In this document: positions 1 through 8,124 of the stretch, piece after piece | Layout: the number at the start of each line of letters is the position of its first letter | Numbering within the stretch: the stretch's first letter is position 1 | Translations under genes and position numbers: made by a program | Notes under the pieces: model-generated | The model's input: the letters and a program-made list of their open reading frames with translations, nothing else | The model's database searches: none | What the model was told of the DNA's origin: nothing | Assembly: GCA_946886365.1 (NCBI GenBank) | Contig: CAMPIM010000076.1 | Coordinates: 1-18,476, forward strand | From: an uncultured Novosphingobium sp. | GTDB lineage: Bacteria; Pseudomonadota; Alphaproteobacteria; Sphingomonadales; Sphingomonadaceae | Direction: 5' to 3' | Length of the DNA: 18,476 nucleotides

Positions 1-4
1 TTCA

Positions 5-2041
5 CTAACCCACCCGCTGCTCTTCCCGCCGGTCCAACACCTCACGCACCTTCCCCGCCAGTTCCGCGTAAGTAAAAGGCTTGGTCAGCAACTCCACCCC
101 TGGGTCCAACCGCCCATGGTGGAAAATAGCGTTGCGCGCATATCCGGTCGCGAACAGGATCTTAAGCTCTGGCCGCCTCACCGCCGCTTCCCGCGCAACG
201 TCGGCGCCGGTCATCCCACCGGGCAGCACGACATCGGTGAATAGCAGATCGACCGGCACCGGGGCCTGCTCCAGCGCATCCAGCGCCGCCGCTCCGTTAC
301 TGGCTTCGATCACCCGATATCCCAACTCGTTCAGCACCTCGACCGCATAGGCGCGGACTTTATCGTCATCCTCGCACACCAGAACCGTCTCATCGCCCCC
401 GCTTACAACCGGGGGCGGTGCCTCCTCCAATTGATCATTTGCGGGCACCAGGCCATGGAAACGAGGGAGGTAAATCTTGACGCTCGTGCCTTCGCCGACC
501 TCCGAATACACCCGGATGTGGCCGCCGGATTGCTTGATGAAACCATAGACCATGGACAGCCCAAGCCCGGTGCCACGACCCACCTCCTTGGTGGTGAAGA
601 ACGGCTCGATCGCATGGCTCAACGTCTCCGCATCCATGCCCTGTCCCGTGTCCGACAGGCTGATCAGCACATATTGTCCGGGCTGCACATCCTCTTCCTG
701 CGCCGCGTAACGGTCATCTATATGTGTATTGGCGACCTCGATGGTCAGCTTGCCGCCATCGGGCATCGCATCGCGCGCATTGACCGCCAGATTCAACAGC
801 GCATTTTCCATCTGATTAAGATCGACCTCGATCGGCCAGGCCCGCGCGGTCTGGATCGTTTCAACCTCGATCCGCTCGCCCAAAGTGCGGCTTAACAGCT
901 CCGACATGCGGCTCACCAGCCGGTTGGGGTTCACGCGCTCGGGCGCTAATGGCTGGCGGCGGGAAAAGGCGAGCAGCCGCTGCGTCAGCATGGCCGCACG
1001 TTCGGCGCCCGCCATCGCATTGTCCGCCGCACGGCGCATCCGCTCATTATCTTTGAGGCCGCGCTGGAGCAGTTCAAGATTGCCCGTCACCACCTGCAAC
1101 AGGTTGTTGAAGTCATGAGCCACGCCGCCGGTCAACTGGCCTAGCGTCTCCATCTTCTGCGCTTGCCGCAACGCGGCTTCCGCTTCGGCAAGCGCGCGGG
1201 CATGGGCGCGCTGTTCGGTGACATCCCGCGCCACACAATAGATCAGCCCATTGTCCGGCACGGCCGTCCAGCTGAAGTTGCGATAGCCGCCGTCCTTTGT
1301 TCGGAACCTGTTTTCGAAGCGCAGCGAGGGAACGCCTTGCTGGAGCGTGTCAACTTCTTTCCGGACGCGTGCGACATCGTCGGGATGCTCCATCCATTCC
1401 GACGTGCGGCCGATCAATTCCTCCTGGCTCCATCCCAATATGTCCGTCCATGCAGGGCTGGCCGACAGCCATGTGCCGTCCATGTCGGCGATCAGAAAAG
1501 GATCACGGGCCAGCGTCCATAATCGGTTCCGATCCGCCAGCATCTCCCGCTCGGTTCGGACGCGCTGCGTCGTCTCACTGACGATGCACAGCGCCCCGCC
1601 GATCGACCCGTCTGCTTCGAACACGGGGGAATAGCTGATGTCGAAATAGACTTCCTCGCCACGGCCGCCGTCGCGTTCGATGTAAAAGGGGCGATCCTTG
1701 GCATGCACCGTCTCGCCCCGCTCGATCACGGACAGCAGCAGCGGCTCCAGATCGTCCCATAATTCGGCCCAATTCTCCCGCGCCGGACGGCCCAATGCCC
1801 CCGGATGCTTGTCGCCGATCGTCGGCGCATAGGCTTCATTATAGAGCGCGCAGAGGTCCGACCCCCAGAACAGCACGATCTCCGCCTTGGAAGACAGCAT
1901 CAGCCGCACCGTGGATATCAGCGCAGGCGACCATCGGCTGACCGGCCCCAGAGGGGACCCGTCGCCGATGCGCGCCGTCAGGTCTCCGATCGGACCGTGT
2001 GCAGCGATCATCCCGGCAATGTCGGTCGCCGGGGCGCTCAT
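5..2041 (-). CDS. PAS-domain hybrid sensor histidine kinase with C-terminal receiver
   Basis: A 678-residue hybrid kinase. An N-terminal PAS-like domain (about 30-160) carries the LGP...RW / LFWG / YNEAYAP pattern common in this class. A second PAS/PAC domain (about 165-280) ends in RDVTEQ. A short coiled linker leads to the HisKA H-box GGVAHDFNNLL with phospho-acceptor H309. The HATPase domain shows the N-box (NLAVNARDAMP, about 417-427), DTGQGM (464-469) and GTGLGLS (490-496). The C-terminal receiver (about 551-672) has the acidic pocket EDD 557-559, phospho-acceptor D603 and K654. No membrane segment is visible, so it is probably cytosolic, and no LOV-type photo-active cysteine motif is seen. 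The start is supported by AGAGGA (2048-2053 on the complement) 6 nt upstream. It is an orphan: no separate response regulator or sigma-factor regulator lies next to it. The His-to-receiver phosphorelay is family knowledge; the ligand and output are unknown. Confidence 0.93.
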   Translation of the reverse strand: MSAPATDIAGMIAAHGPIGDLTARIGDGSPLGPVSRWSPALISTVRLMLSSKAEIVLFWGSDLCALYNEAYAPTIGDKHPGALGRPARENWAELWDDLEPLLLSVIERGETVHAKDRPFYIERDGGRGEEVYFDISYSPVFEADGSIGGALCIVSETTQRVRTEREMLADRNRLWTLARDPFLIADMDGTWLSASPAWTDILGWSQEELIGRTSEWMEHPDDVARVRKEVDTLQQGVPSLRFENRFRTKDGGYRNFSWTAVPDNGLIYCVARDVTEQRAHARALAEAEAALRQAQKMETLGQLTGGVAHDFNNLLQVVTGNLELLQRGLKDNERMRRAADNAMAGAERAAMLTQRLLAFSRRQPLAPERVNPNRLVSRMSELLSRTLGERIEVETIQTARAWPIEVDLNQMENALLNLAVNARDAMPDGGKLTIEVANTHIDDRYAAQEEDVQPGQYVLISLSDTGQGMDAETLSHAIEPFFTTKEVGRGTGLGLSMVYGFIKQSGGHIRVYSEVGEGTSVKIYLPRFHGLVPANDQLEEAPPPVVSGGDETVLVCEDDDKVRAYAVEVLNELGYRVIEASNGAAALDALEQAPVPVDLLFTDVVLPGGMTGADVAREAAVRRPELKILFATGYARNAIFHHGRLDPGVELLTKPFTYAELAGKVREVLDRREEQRVG

Positions 2042-2047
2042 CGATTA

Positions 2048-2053
2048 TCCTCT
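2048..2053 (-). promoter_or_regulatory. Ribosome binding site of the hybrid kinase
   Basis: AGAGGA on the minus strand lies 6 nt before the ATG at 2041. It favours this start over any internal methionine. Confidence 0.6.
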
Positions 2054-2105
2054 GTTAAGAAGTGCATAGACGGGATACGCCTGTCCGCTGATTTGTATCC
2101 GCTCG

Positions 2106-2134
2106 TTACGGAGCGTTGCGACCTTTTGTCCTAT
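2106..2134 (+). promoter_or_regulatory. Possible sigma-70-like promoter of the heme A synthase gene
   Basis: TTACGG (2106-2111) and TCCTAT (2129-2134) are separated by 17 nt in the divergent gap between the kinase and ctaA. An inverted repeat GCGACC (2118-2123) / GGTCGC (2135-2140) with an 11-nt spacer overlaps it. Both are weak consensus matches found by eye. Confidence 0.3.
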
Positions 2135-2181
2135 GGTCGCCCTCTTGCAACAATCCGGGCATCGGCGCATGGATCGGCGCC

Positions 2182-3225
2182 ATGACCGAACTTGCCCTTC
2201 GCCCGGCCATGGATGTTTCCCGTCCCGTCGCGATCGCCCGCTGGCTGCTCACGGTGGCAGCGCTCGTTTTCTGCATGGTGGTGGTGGGCGGCATTACCCG
2301 GCTTACCGAATCGGGCCTGTCGATAACGCAGTGGAAACCGATCACCGGCGCCATTCCGCCGCTGACCCATGATCAGTGGATGGACGCCTTCCGCCTCTAT
2401 CAGCAGATCCCCGAATATCAGCAATTGCGGCAGGGCATGACCCTGTCCGATTTCCAGTTCATCTTCTTCTGGGAATGGGTGCATCGGCTTCTTGGACGAT
2501 TGATAGGCCTCGCCTTTGCCCTGCCGCTCCTGTGGTTCGCCTTTCGCCGCGCTATCCCGTACGGCTACGGCTGGCGTCTCGTCGCTTTGCTGACGCTCGG
2601 TGGCCTTCAGGGTGCGATTGGTTGGTGGATGGTGACTTCTGGCCTGTCCGTGCGCACCGATGTCAGCCATTACCGGCTCGCGGTTCATCTGCTGACGGCA
2701 CTTTTCATCATCGGCGGCCTCATCTGGACCGCGCTTGATCTGTTTGCCTTGGCGCGGAACCCTGCCGCCCGTCCTGCTGCGCTGAAGCCCTTTGCGCTGG
2801 TCGCCCTGCTGGTGCTGTTGGTCCAGCTGATGTTCGGCGCGTTCACCGCTGGGCTCGACGCCGGTTATGTCTCGAACACATGGCCGCTCATGAACGATCA
2901 TCTCGTGCCGGAGGGGATTTCGTGGCTGGGATCGCTTTGGGCGACCTTGTCCAGCGACCCTTATCTCGTCCATTTCATCCATCGCTGGTGGGCATGGGTT
3001 GCCGCCGCGATGTTGGTCCTGCTTGCGCGTAAGGCAAAGCGGGCGGGGCGGCGCGGTCCCTCGATCGCCATCAACGCTGCCGTCGGCACGCAGATCGCGC
3101 TGGGCATCGCCACTGTCGTCAGCGGCATCGCCTTGCCGCTCGCGGTGCTGCATCAGGCGGTCGGCGCCCTCGTCGTCGCTTCCGCCGCCTGGGGCGCGCA
3201 TGCGGTCGGGTCGCGCCGGGGGTGA
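2182..3225 (+). CDS. ctaA: Heme A synthase (COX15/CtaA family)
   Basis: This 347-residue polytopic membrane protein belongs to the family that oxidises the C8 methyl of heme O to the formyl group of heme A for aa3-type oxidases. Eight hydrophobic segments can be followed, with the first at about 21-36. The conserved N-terminal stretch GGITRLTESGLSI (36-48) is intact. The heme-ligand histidine positions of the family appear as H101 (EWVHRLLGR), H163/H169 (SHYRLAVHL), H267 (FIHRWWAW) and H324 (VLHQAVG), and E98 is present. I chose the ATG at 2182 because the in-frame extension upstream to 2116 adds 22 residues that do not resemble the family. M10 at 2209 is another possible start, and no strong ribosome site discriminates. 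The stop overlaps the cutA start in GTGA, which implies translational coupling. The function is confident; the exact start is less so. Confidence 0.93.
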   Translation: MTELALRPAMDVSRPVAIARWLLTVAALVFCMVVVGGITRLTESGLSITQWKPITGAIPPLTHDQWMDAFRLYQQIPEYQQLRQGMTLSDFQFIFFWEWVHRLLGRLIGLAFALPLLWFAFRRAIPYGYGWRLVALLTLGGLQGAIGWWMVTSGLSVRTDVSHYRLAVHLLTALFIIGGLIWTALDLFALARNPAARPAALKPFALVALLVLLVQLMFGAFTAGLDAGYVSNTWPLMNDHLVPEGISWLGSLWATLSSDPYLVHFIHRWWAWVAAAMLVLLARKAKRAGRRGPSIAINAAVGTQIALGIATVVSGIALPLAVLHQAVGALVVASAAWGAHAVGSRRG

Positions 3226-3542
3226 GCGGCGTCGCGCTCGTCTACACGCTCTTCGGCTCCGCGGAGGCCGCCGACCGCGTCGCGCGCCAGCTTATCGGGG
3301 AAGGGCTTGCTGCTTGCGCCAACATGCTCGGGGCTGCGACGTCCCTCTATGAATGGAACGGCGTGCTGGAAAGCGCGGCGGAGGTGCCGGTGTTGTTCAA
3401 GACCACGTCCTCGCGCCGCGACGCGCTGATGGCGCGCATCGCGGAGCTTCACGACTATGAAGTGCCCGCAATCCTCGCATTACCGGTGGAAAGCGCCGAT
3501 CTAAGCTACGCAAAATGGGTGGCCGAACAGATCGCAAAGTGA
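3222..3542 (+). CDS. cutA: CutA family divalent cation tolerance protein
   Basis: This is a small 106-residue protein of the trimeric CutA1 fold, close to the usual 105-115 residues. Family marks are the N-terminal beta strand VALVYTLF, GEGLAACANM (26-35) with C32, the FKT strand, and a C-terminal HDYEVPAI followed by LPVESADLSYAKWV. The family usually shows HPYE at the histidine motif, so HDYE is a small variation. It starts with GTG inside the stop of the heme A synthase gene (4-nt overlap, 3222-3225), so it probably relies on translational coupling. CutA proteins were linked genetically to copper and other divalent-cation tolerance in E. coli, but their biochemical role remains unsettled. 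Pairing with a gene for an oxidase cofactor is suggestive only. Confidence 0.92.
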   Translation: MSGVALVYTLFGSAEAADRVARQLIGEGLAACANMLGAATSLYEWNGVLESAAEVPVLFKTTSSRRDALMARIAELHDYEVPAILALPVESADLSYAKWVAEQIAK

Positions 3543-3563
3543 CGGGTATTATTTTACCCGTCA
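3540..3563 (+). terminator. Hairpin containing the cutA stop codon
   Basis: Perfect 9-bp arms TGACGGGTA (3540-3548) and TACCCGTCA (3555-3563) enclose a 6-nt loop. The TGA of the left arm is the cutA stop codon. No T-run follows, so this may be a weak terminator or an mRNA 3'-end stabiliser rather than a classical intrinsic terminator. Confidence 0.5.
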
Positions 3564-3581
3564 GGAAACCCGCCGAATCTC

Positions 3582-3610
3582 TTGACTTCTTGAACCTCGC
3601 CGGTCATTAG
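3582..3610 (+). promoter_or_regulatory. Promoter of the rplM-rpsI operon
   Basis: TTGACT (3582-3587), a 17-nt spacer and CATTAG (3605-3610) lie about 64 nt upstream of the rplM start and just after the cutA hairpin. The -35 element is strong and the -10 element moderate. The position suits a ribosomal-protein operon promoter. Confidence 0.55.
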
Positions 3611-3673
3611 CGCCCATCTTTGAACGCCCTCAAAACGCGTTCAATTCACTATTTCATTCTGGAGATTGGCACC

Positions 3674-4153
3674 ATGAAGGCGCTGATGAAGACCACTAAG
3701 CCGGCAACCCCGGCAACGGTCGAAAAGAAGTGGATCCTGATCGACGCGGAAGGTCTCGTCGTCGGCCGCCTCGCCTCGACCGTCGCGAACATCCTTCGCG
3801 GCAAGCACAAGACCAGCTTTACGCCCCACGTCGATTGTGGTGACAATGTCATCATCATCAACGCTGGCAAAGTGAAGTTCACGGGCCGCAAGCTGACCGA
3901 CAAGGTCTATTACAAGCACACCGGCTACGCCGGCGGCATCAAGGAAACCACGCCTGCCAAGATCCTGGAAGGCCGTTTCCCCGAACGCGTTCTGGAAAAA
4001 GCCATCGAGCGCATGATCCCCCGCGGTCCGCTCGGTCGTCAGCAGATGCGCAATCTTCGCGTCTTCGCTGGCGCCGAACATTCGCACGCCGCACAGAACC
4101 CCGAAGTGCTCGATTTCGCGTCGCGCAACCGCAAGAACAAGGTGGGTGCATAA
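3674..4153 (+). CDS. rplM: 50S ribosomal protein L13
   Basis: A 159-residue L13 protein of the large subunit, which assembles early on 23S rRNA. Family signatures visible are [18 protein letters not shown] near the N-terminus, [22 protein letters not shown], the [12 protein letters not shown] region and [20 protein letters not shown] toward the end. The start at 3674 is preferred because GGAGA (3661-3665) sits 8 nt upstream. The open frame continues to 3620, but that part has no ribosome site and no L13 similarity. The N-terminal 15 or so residues ([16 protein letters not shown]) extend slightly beyond the common core. The stop TAA and the next ATG share one base (TAATG), so rplM and rpsI are coupled, the usual bacterial L13-S9 operon. 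Confidence 0.97.
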   Translation: MKALMKTTKPATPATVEKKWILIDAEGLVVGRLASTVANILRGKHKTSFTPHVDCGDNVIIINAGKVKFTGRKLTDKVYYKHTGYAGGIKETTPAKILEGRFPERVLEKAIERMIPRGPLGRQQMRNLRVFAGAEHSHAAQNPEVLDFASRNRKNKVGA

Positions 4154-4686
4154 TGTCCGATAACCGCCAGTCCCTGTCCGACCTCGCGTCGCTGACCGCC
4201 AACGCTCCCGCGCCCGCCGCTGGTGAGACCGTCGCTGCCGACGCACCGATCGCCCCTGTTCAGCCCTCGGCTCCGCTGCGCGCCCAGGAAATCGACAGCC
4301 TCGGCCGCGCCTATGCGACCGGCCGGCGTAAGGATGCCGTCGCCCGCGTCTGGGTGAAGCCCGGCACCGGCAAGATCACGGTCAACGGCCGCGATCAGGA
4401 AATCTATTTCGCTCGCCCGACCCTGCGTTTGGTGATCAACCAGCCCTTCGGCATCACTGAGCGTGAAGGTCAGTATGACGTGATCGCCACCGTCAAGGGC
4501 GGCGGTTTGTCTGGCCAGGCCGGCGCGGTCAAGCACGGCATCGCCCAGGCTCTTACGAAGTATGAGCCGGCGCTGCGCAGCGCAGTCAAGGCCGAAGGCT
4601 TCCTGACCCGCGATAGCCGTACCGTCGAGCGTAAGAAGTATGGCCGCGCCAAGGCTCGCCGCAGCTTCCAGTTCTCGAAGCGCTAA
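4153..4686 (+). CDS. rpsI: 30S ribosomal protein S9 with N-terminal extension
   Basis: A 177-residue S9, while the common bacterial form has about 130. The first 47 or so residues are an Ala/Pro-rich, low-complexity extension ([16 protein letters not shown] and on). The canonical core begins at [21 protein letters not shown]. Core features are [29 protein letters not shown], the [13 protein letters not shown] stretch and the basic SKR tail, whose last residues reach the ribosomal P-site region in known structures. It is translationally coupled to rplM through TAATG. A strong intrinsic terminator follows 22 nt after the stop. N-terminal extensions of this type occur in some alphaproteobacterial S9 proteins; what this one does is unknown to me. 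Confidence 0.97.
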   Translation: MSDNRQSLSDLASLTANAPAPAAGETVAADAPIAPVQPSAPLRAQEIDSLGRAYATGRRKDAVARVWVKPGTGKITVNGRDQEIYFARPTLRLVINQPFGITEREGQYDVIATVKGGGLSGQAGAVKHGIAQALTKYEPALRSAVKAEGFLTRDSRTVERKKYGRAKARRSFQFSKR

Positions 4687-4708
4687 GCGTCAGCTACCAT
4701 TATTTTGG

Positions 4709-4739
4709 AAGGGGCCGGTTTTCCGGCCCCTTTTTCTTT
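4709..4739 (+). terminator. Intrinsic terminator of the rplM-rpsI operon
   Basis: Arms AAGGGGCCGG (4709-4718) and CCGGCCCCTT (4723-4732) form a perfect 10-bp stem with a TTTT loop, followed by a T-rich tail. This is a textbook Rho-independent terminator. Confidence 0.93.
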
Positions 4740-4815
4740 GTCTGCAACCGTTGCGCAATCGTACCGGTGGCAACCTTCGGTTACTCCAAGTTGTTGACCC
4801 ATCGTAGCTTTCGAT

Positions 4816-4821
4816 AGGAGG
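4816..4821 (+). promoter_or_regulatory. Strong ribosome binding site of the CsbD-like gene
   Basis: A perfect AGGAGG lies 5 nt before the ATG at 4827. It fixes the start there rather than at the next methionine (4836) and suggests high expression. Confidence 0.85.
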
Positions 4822-4826
4822 ACGTT

Positions 4827-5009
4827 ATGGGTGAAATGACTGACAAGGTTAAAGCGGCAGGCAATAAGATTGCTGGAGCGGTCAAGGAAGCTGCGGGCCG
4901 GAACCAGAATGATGCCGATCTGGTCGCAGAGGGAAAGGCGCAGCAGGCTAAGGGCACCGCTCAGGACATCAAAGGGTCTGTGAAGGGTGCGCTTGGCGAC
5001 AAGATCTGA
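4827..5009 (+). CDS. CsbD family small stress-associated protein
   Basis: A 60-residue hydrophilic, Ala/Lys/Gly-rich protein. It begins MGEMTDKVKAAGNKIAGAVK and repeats the KxKG...AxQxxKG pattern (EGKAQQAKGTAQDIKG) typical of CsbD-like proteins. In Bacillus csbD is a sigma-B general-stress gene, and many proteobacterial members are stress- or stationary-phase-induced; the molecular function is not established. It has no signal peptide, membrane segment or cysteine. It is monocistronic: a strong AGGAGG precedes it and a hairpin follows 29 nt after the stop. The upstream 86 bp hold no confident promoter. A general-stress (EcfG-type) promoter would be expected but I cannot match one cleanly. Confidence 0.85.
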   Translation: MGEMTDKVKAAGNKIAGAVKEAAGRNQNDADLVAEGKAQQAKGTAQDIKGSVKGALGDKI

Positions 5010-5037
5010 ACCAACCTAACCTGATATAATTTAAGAG

Positions 5038-5063
5038 AGGCCTCGCCAACTGGTGGGGCCTTT
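5038..5063. terminator. Hairpin between the convergent csbD-like and symporter genes
   Basis: A roughly 10-bp stem with arms 5038-5047 and 5052-5061, including G-T pairs, has loop AACT and is followed by TTT on the plus strand. It lies between two convergent genes, 29 nt after the CsbD stop and 11 nt from the symporter stop. It could serve both, but the T-run is short. Confidence 0.65.
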
Positions 5064-5073
5064 CGCTTATCGG

Positions 5074-6471
5074 TTAGTCCTTAAATCCGCTTGGTGAGGC
5101 ATGTTCTTCCGCTTCGCTTAGATAGGCACGCACGTCTCGCCGTAATTCCCCAGCACAGAGATAGAGGGCAATGACGTTGGGAATCGCCATCAGGAAGAAG
5201 CTGCTATCGACGATGTCCACGACCCGACCAAGGTCGATCGCGGCCGCAGGAGGCAGCGCGACGATATAGAGGATCTTGTAACTCCACTGCGCCTTTGGAC
5301 CATGACCGAACAGGTATCCCCACGCCTGAAGACCATAAAAGCCCCACGCCACAAGCGTCGAATAGGCAAACAGCACAACGACGGCCGCTAGTAGCCATGG
5401 AAACCATGGTGATACCTGCGCGAAGGCGGCAGATGTGATTGCGATGCCCTCCAATCCAGATGTCCAAGTGCCCGCGACCACCAGCGCCAGACCACCCACC
5501 GAGCAGACGATCATTGTGCCGAGCAGCGGTTCAAGCAGGGCCACCAGTCCTTCTGAAACCGGATGGCGCACTCGTGCCAGGCTGTGTGCCATCACTGCGG
5601 AGCCGACACCCGCCTCGCTCGCAAAGACCGCTCGCCTCATTCCCGAGACAAAGGCGCCGACAGCGCCCCCTGTGGCCGCGCTTCCATTCCAGGCGCTGTG
5701 CCATATCTGGGCCAATGCGTCGGGTATAGCTGGCGCGTGGATGATGAGGACGGCAGCGACACCAATGAGATAGACGGCCACCTTGAGCGGGGTGAGCCGT
5801 TTCGCGACCTCGCCAAGCCACGCCGCGCCGCCCAGTGTCACCAACGCCACGGCGGCAGCCAGAAGCACGCCATAGGCCCAACCATTAGAGAGACCGGTCA
5901 CAACCTTCACCTGCGCGAAGCTCTGGTTAACCTGCACCATCGGGATCGCGCCAAACAGGGCGAAGAAGGCGTAAAGGCCGCCGAGCGTAAGTCCTAGACG
6001 GGGCCAGCCTCGGGCCGTGCCTATGGCTTTGAGCACATACATGGGGCCACCATGCACATGGCCGCGTTGATCGAACGTCCGGTATTTAAGGCCGAGCGTT
6101 ACTTCGGCCATCTTCACGGTCATTGCGAACCAGCCGATCACGAACATCCACAAGATCGCGCCCGGCCCACCCATGGTCAAGGCAACCGCGACCCCGGCGA
6201 TGTTGCCGAGGCCGATCGTTCCGGCGAGCGCGGTAGTCAAAGCGCCCCACTGACTGACGTCGCCCGTGGCCTCGCCTACGCCTGGCTGGGTCCGCAATAT
6301 TCTTAACGCTCGTCCCACGGCGCGGACATTGGGAAAGCCCAGCCAGATGGTGAAAAACAACATCGGGATCGCAAGATAGAGAATGACCAGCTCGATCCGG
6401 GCACCCATGACGGGCACCTTGAAGAAGACCGCACTTGAAAGCGCGTCCACCGCTGCATTGAAACCGTCCAT
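5074..6471 (-). CDS. AGCS family sodium:alanine/glycine symporter
   Basis: This is a 465-residue inner-membrane protein with about 10-11 hydrophobic helices. The family signature GGPGAILWMFVIGW (101-114) is present and is preceded by the substrate/Na+ region ALAGTIGLGNIAGVAVAL (81-98). Other conserved parts are MAEVTLGLKYR (121-131), GGPMYVLKAI and the SEAGVGSAVMAHS stretch, which matches the conserved SEAG..SAPIAHAAA region of AlsT/DagA proteins. Members import alanine, glycine or related small amino acids with Na+ or H+; the substrate here is not decided by the sequence. It is transcribed alone, divergently from glmM (88-bp gap) and convergently with the csbD-like gene. The ribosome site before the ATG is poor, but no better start is visible within the conserved N-terminus. 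Confidence 0.92.
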   Translation of the reverse strand: MDGFNAAVDALSSAVFFKVPVMGARIELVILYLAIPMLFFTIWLGFPNVRAVGRALRILRTQPGVGEATGDVSQWGALTTALAGTIGLGNIAGVAVALTMGGPGAILWMFVIGWFAMTVKMAEVTLGLKYRTFDQRGHVHGGPMYVLKAIGTARGWPRLGLTLGGLYAFFALFGAIPMVQVNQSFAQVKVVTGLSNGWAYGVLLAAAVALVTLGGAAWLGEVAKRLTPLKVAVYLIGVAAVLIIHAPAIPDALAQIWHSAWNGSAATGGAVGAFVSGMRRAVFASEAGVGSAVMAHSLARVRHPVSEGLVALLEPLLGTMIVCSVGGLALVVAGTWTSGLEGIAITSAAFAQVSPWFPWLLAAVVVLFAYSTLVAWGFYGLQAWGYLFGHGPKAQWSYKILYIVALPPAAAIDLGRVVDIVDSSFFLMAIPNVIALYLCAGELRRDVRAYLSEAEEHASPSGFKD

Positions 6472-6559
6472 CTGCTATGGGATGACTGTCGGCCAGTGGA
6501 AAGTCGAACAAAGATTGCTATGGACGACGGCAACTTAGGTCGCGTTGCAGGACAGAATC

Positions 6560-7900
6560 ATGAGCAGGCGTTATTTCGGCACCGACGGGATCAGGGGCCG
6601 TACGAACCAATGGCCGATGACCGCCGAACTGGCGATGAAGGTCGGCATGGCCGCCGGAAAGCATTTTCAGCGGGGGAGCCATAGGCATCGGGTTGTGATC
6701 GGAAAGGATACGCGCCTGTCCGGCTATATGGTCGAAAACGCGCTGGTCGCGGGGTTCACTGCGGTGGGGATGGACGTTGTTCAGTTCGGGCCGATTCCAA
6801 CGCCTGCCGTGGCGCTGCTTGCTCATTCTATGCGTGCCGATCTGGGTGTCATGATTTCGGCCAGTCACAATCCCTATGCCGACAACGGCATCAAGTTGTT
6901 CGGACCTGACGGCTATAAGCTGTCCGATGAAGATGAGTTGAAGATTGAAGCGATGCTGGATCAGGACATCCCGCTCGCGGCTTCATCGGAAATCGGACGC
7001 GCGCGCCGGGTCGAGGACGCTCGGGGTCGCTACATCCATGCGGTCAAGTCCAGCTTTCCCGCCGACCTTCGCCTCGACGGGCTGAAGATCGTCGTCGATT
7101 GCGCGAACGGCGCCGCTTATCAGGTCGCGCCATCGGCTCTGTGGGAATTGGGCGCGGAGGTGATCGCGATTGGGGTGACGCCGAACGGCATCAATATCAA
7201 TGATGGTTGTGGATCGACCTCCCCGCTTCTGTGCCAGGAAACGGTCGTGTCGTCCGGTGCGGACATCGGGATCGCTCTTGACGGCGATGCCGACCGGCTG
7301 ATCGTCGTGGATGAGAAGGGCCAGATCGTTGATGGCGATCAGATCATGGCGCTGATCGCCAGCAATTTCGCACGCGACGGATTGCTGCGGGGGGGCGGAT
7401 TGGTTGCGACGGTTATGTCCAACCTCGGCTTGGAGCGCTTCCTGGCCGTGCAAGGCATTAATCTCGAGCGCACCAAGGTTGGGGATCGCTATGTGCTGGA
7501 GCGGATGCGTGAGGGTGGCTTCAATGTCGGCGGTGAACAGTCGGGTCACATGATCCTGTCCGACTATGCGACGACCGGCGATGGGACCGTAGCGGCGCTT
7601 CAGGTGCTTGCTGCGCTTGTCCGCGCGGGCAAGCCCGCCAGCGAAGTTCTGCATCAGTTCGATCCCGTGCCGCAACTGCTCAAGAATGTCCGCTTTTCCG
7701 GGGGCAAGCCGCTGGAGCATGAGGAGGTCAAGCGGGTGATCGCCCAGGCGGAGGGTGAATTGAATGGTTGCGGCAGATTGGTCATTCGTCCGTCCGGCAC
7801 AGAGCCTGTGATCCGTGTCATGGCCGAGGGCGATCGGGAAGATCAGGTGAAGGACGTCGTCGAACGGATATGCGACGCGGTGGCGAGGGTGGCAGCCTGA
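6560..7900 (+). CDS. glmM: Phosphoglucosamine mutase
   Basis: This 446-residue enzyme converts glucosamine-6-phosphate to glucosamine-1-phosphate, the step that feeds UDP-GlcNAc for peptidoglycan and lipopolysaccharide. The N-terminus [11 protein letters not shown] is diagnostic. The phosphoserine loop [18 protein letters not shown] places the catalytic serine at S102. The metal site DGDADR is at 241-246. The sugar loop GGEQSGH and the phosphate loop [15 protein letters not shown] follow. The start at 6560 is chosen because AGGA (6549-6552) lies 7 nt upstream and the family begins at this Met; the in-frame Met at 6545 adds only five residues. It heads a four-gene cluster, with its stop overlapping the next ATG by one base (TGATG). 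GlmM is the GlcN-specific branch of the phosphohexomutase superfamily, so a ManB/Pgm assignment is unlikely. Confidence 0.97.
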   Translation: MSRRYFGTDGIRGRTNQWPMTAELAMKVGMAAGKHFQRGSHRHRVVIGKDTRLSGYMVENALVAGFTAVGMDVVQFGPIPTPAVALLAHSMRADLGVMISASHNPYADNGIKLFGPDGYKLSDEDELKIEAMLDQDIPLAASSEIGRARRVEDARGRYIHAVKSSFPADLRLDGLKIVVDCANGAAYQVAPSALWELGAEVIAIGVTPNGININDGCGSTSPLLCQETVVSSGADIGIALDGDADRLIVVDEKGQIVDGDQIMALIASNFARDGLLRGGGLVATVMSNLGLERFLAVQGINLERTKVGDRYVLERMREGGFNVGGEQSGHMILSDYATTGDGTVAALQVLAALVRAGKPASEVLHQFDPVPQLLKNVRFSGGKPLEHEEVKRVIAQAEGELNGCGRLVIRPSGTEPVIRVMAEGDREDQVKDVVERICDAVARVAA

Positions 7901-8124
7901 TGCTGGATATGCGTCCTGATTGCGAACGATGCGGCGAGGATCTGCCCGCTGCGGAGCCGGGCGCTTTCATCTGCTCTTTCGAATGCACCTTTTGCGCTGC
8001 GTGTGCCGAGGCGCTTGATGATCGTTGCCCTAATTGCGGCGGGGAACTGATGGACCGGCCGACACGCATAGGCGATGCGCTTGCGCGCCATCCCGCCTCT
8101 ACCGAGCGTCACTACAAGGGATGA
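7900..8124 (+). CDS. DUF1272-like cysteine-rich zinc-ribbon protein
   Basis: A 74-residue protein with eight cysteines: C8, C11, C25, C29, C32, C35, C43 and C46. They are arranged as CxxC - CxxxCxxCxxC - CxxC, as expected of a small protein binding two zinc ions. The core (RPDCERCGEDLP, CSFECTFCAACAE, CPNCGGEL) matches what I know as the DUF1272 family, whose function is unknown. The start at ATG 7900 overlaps the glmM stop by one base and puts the first CxxC close to the N-terminus, as in the family; the longer open frame from 7768 lies inside glmM. The stop overlaps the thiD ATG by 4 nt (ATGA). It has no signal peptide. The tight coupling hints at co-expression but does not show a shared pathway. 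Confidence 0.85.
   Translation: MLDMRPDCERCGEDLPAAEPGAFICSFECTFCAACAEALDDRCPNCGGELMDRPTRIGDALARHPASTERHYKG

Noticed and set aside
2131..3201. Long minus-strand open frame (356 codons) opposite heme A synthase
   Set aside because: It is a shadow of the ctaA gene: composition is Arg/Gln/His-rich, there is no recognisable domain, and the plus-strand frame has clear conserved motifs.
4768..4800. General-stress (EcfG-type) promoter in front of the csbD-like gene
   Set aside because: GGCAAC followed by GTTG was considered, but the -35 has an extra base compared with GGAAC and the -10 is not convincing.
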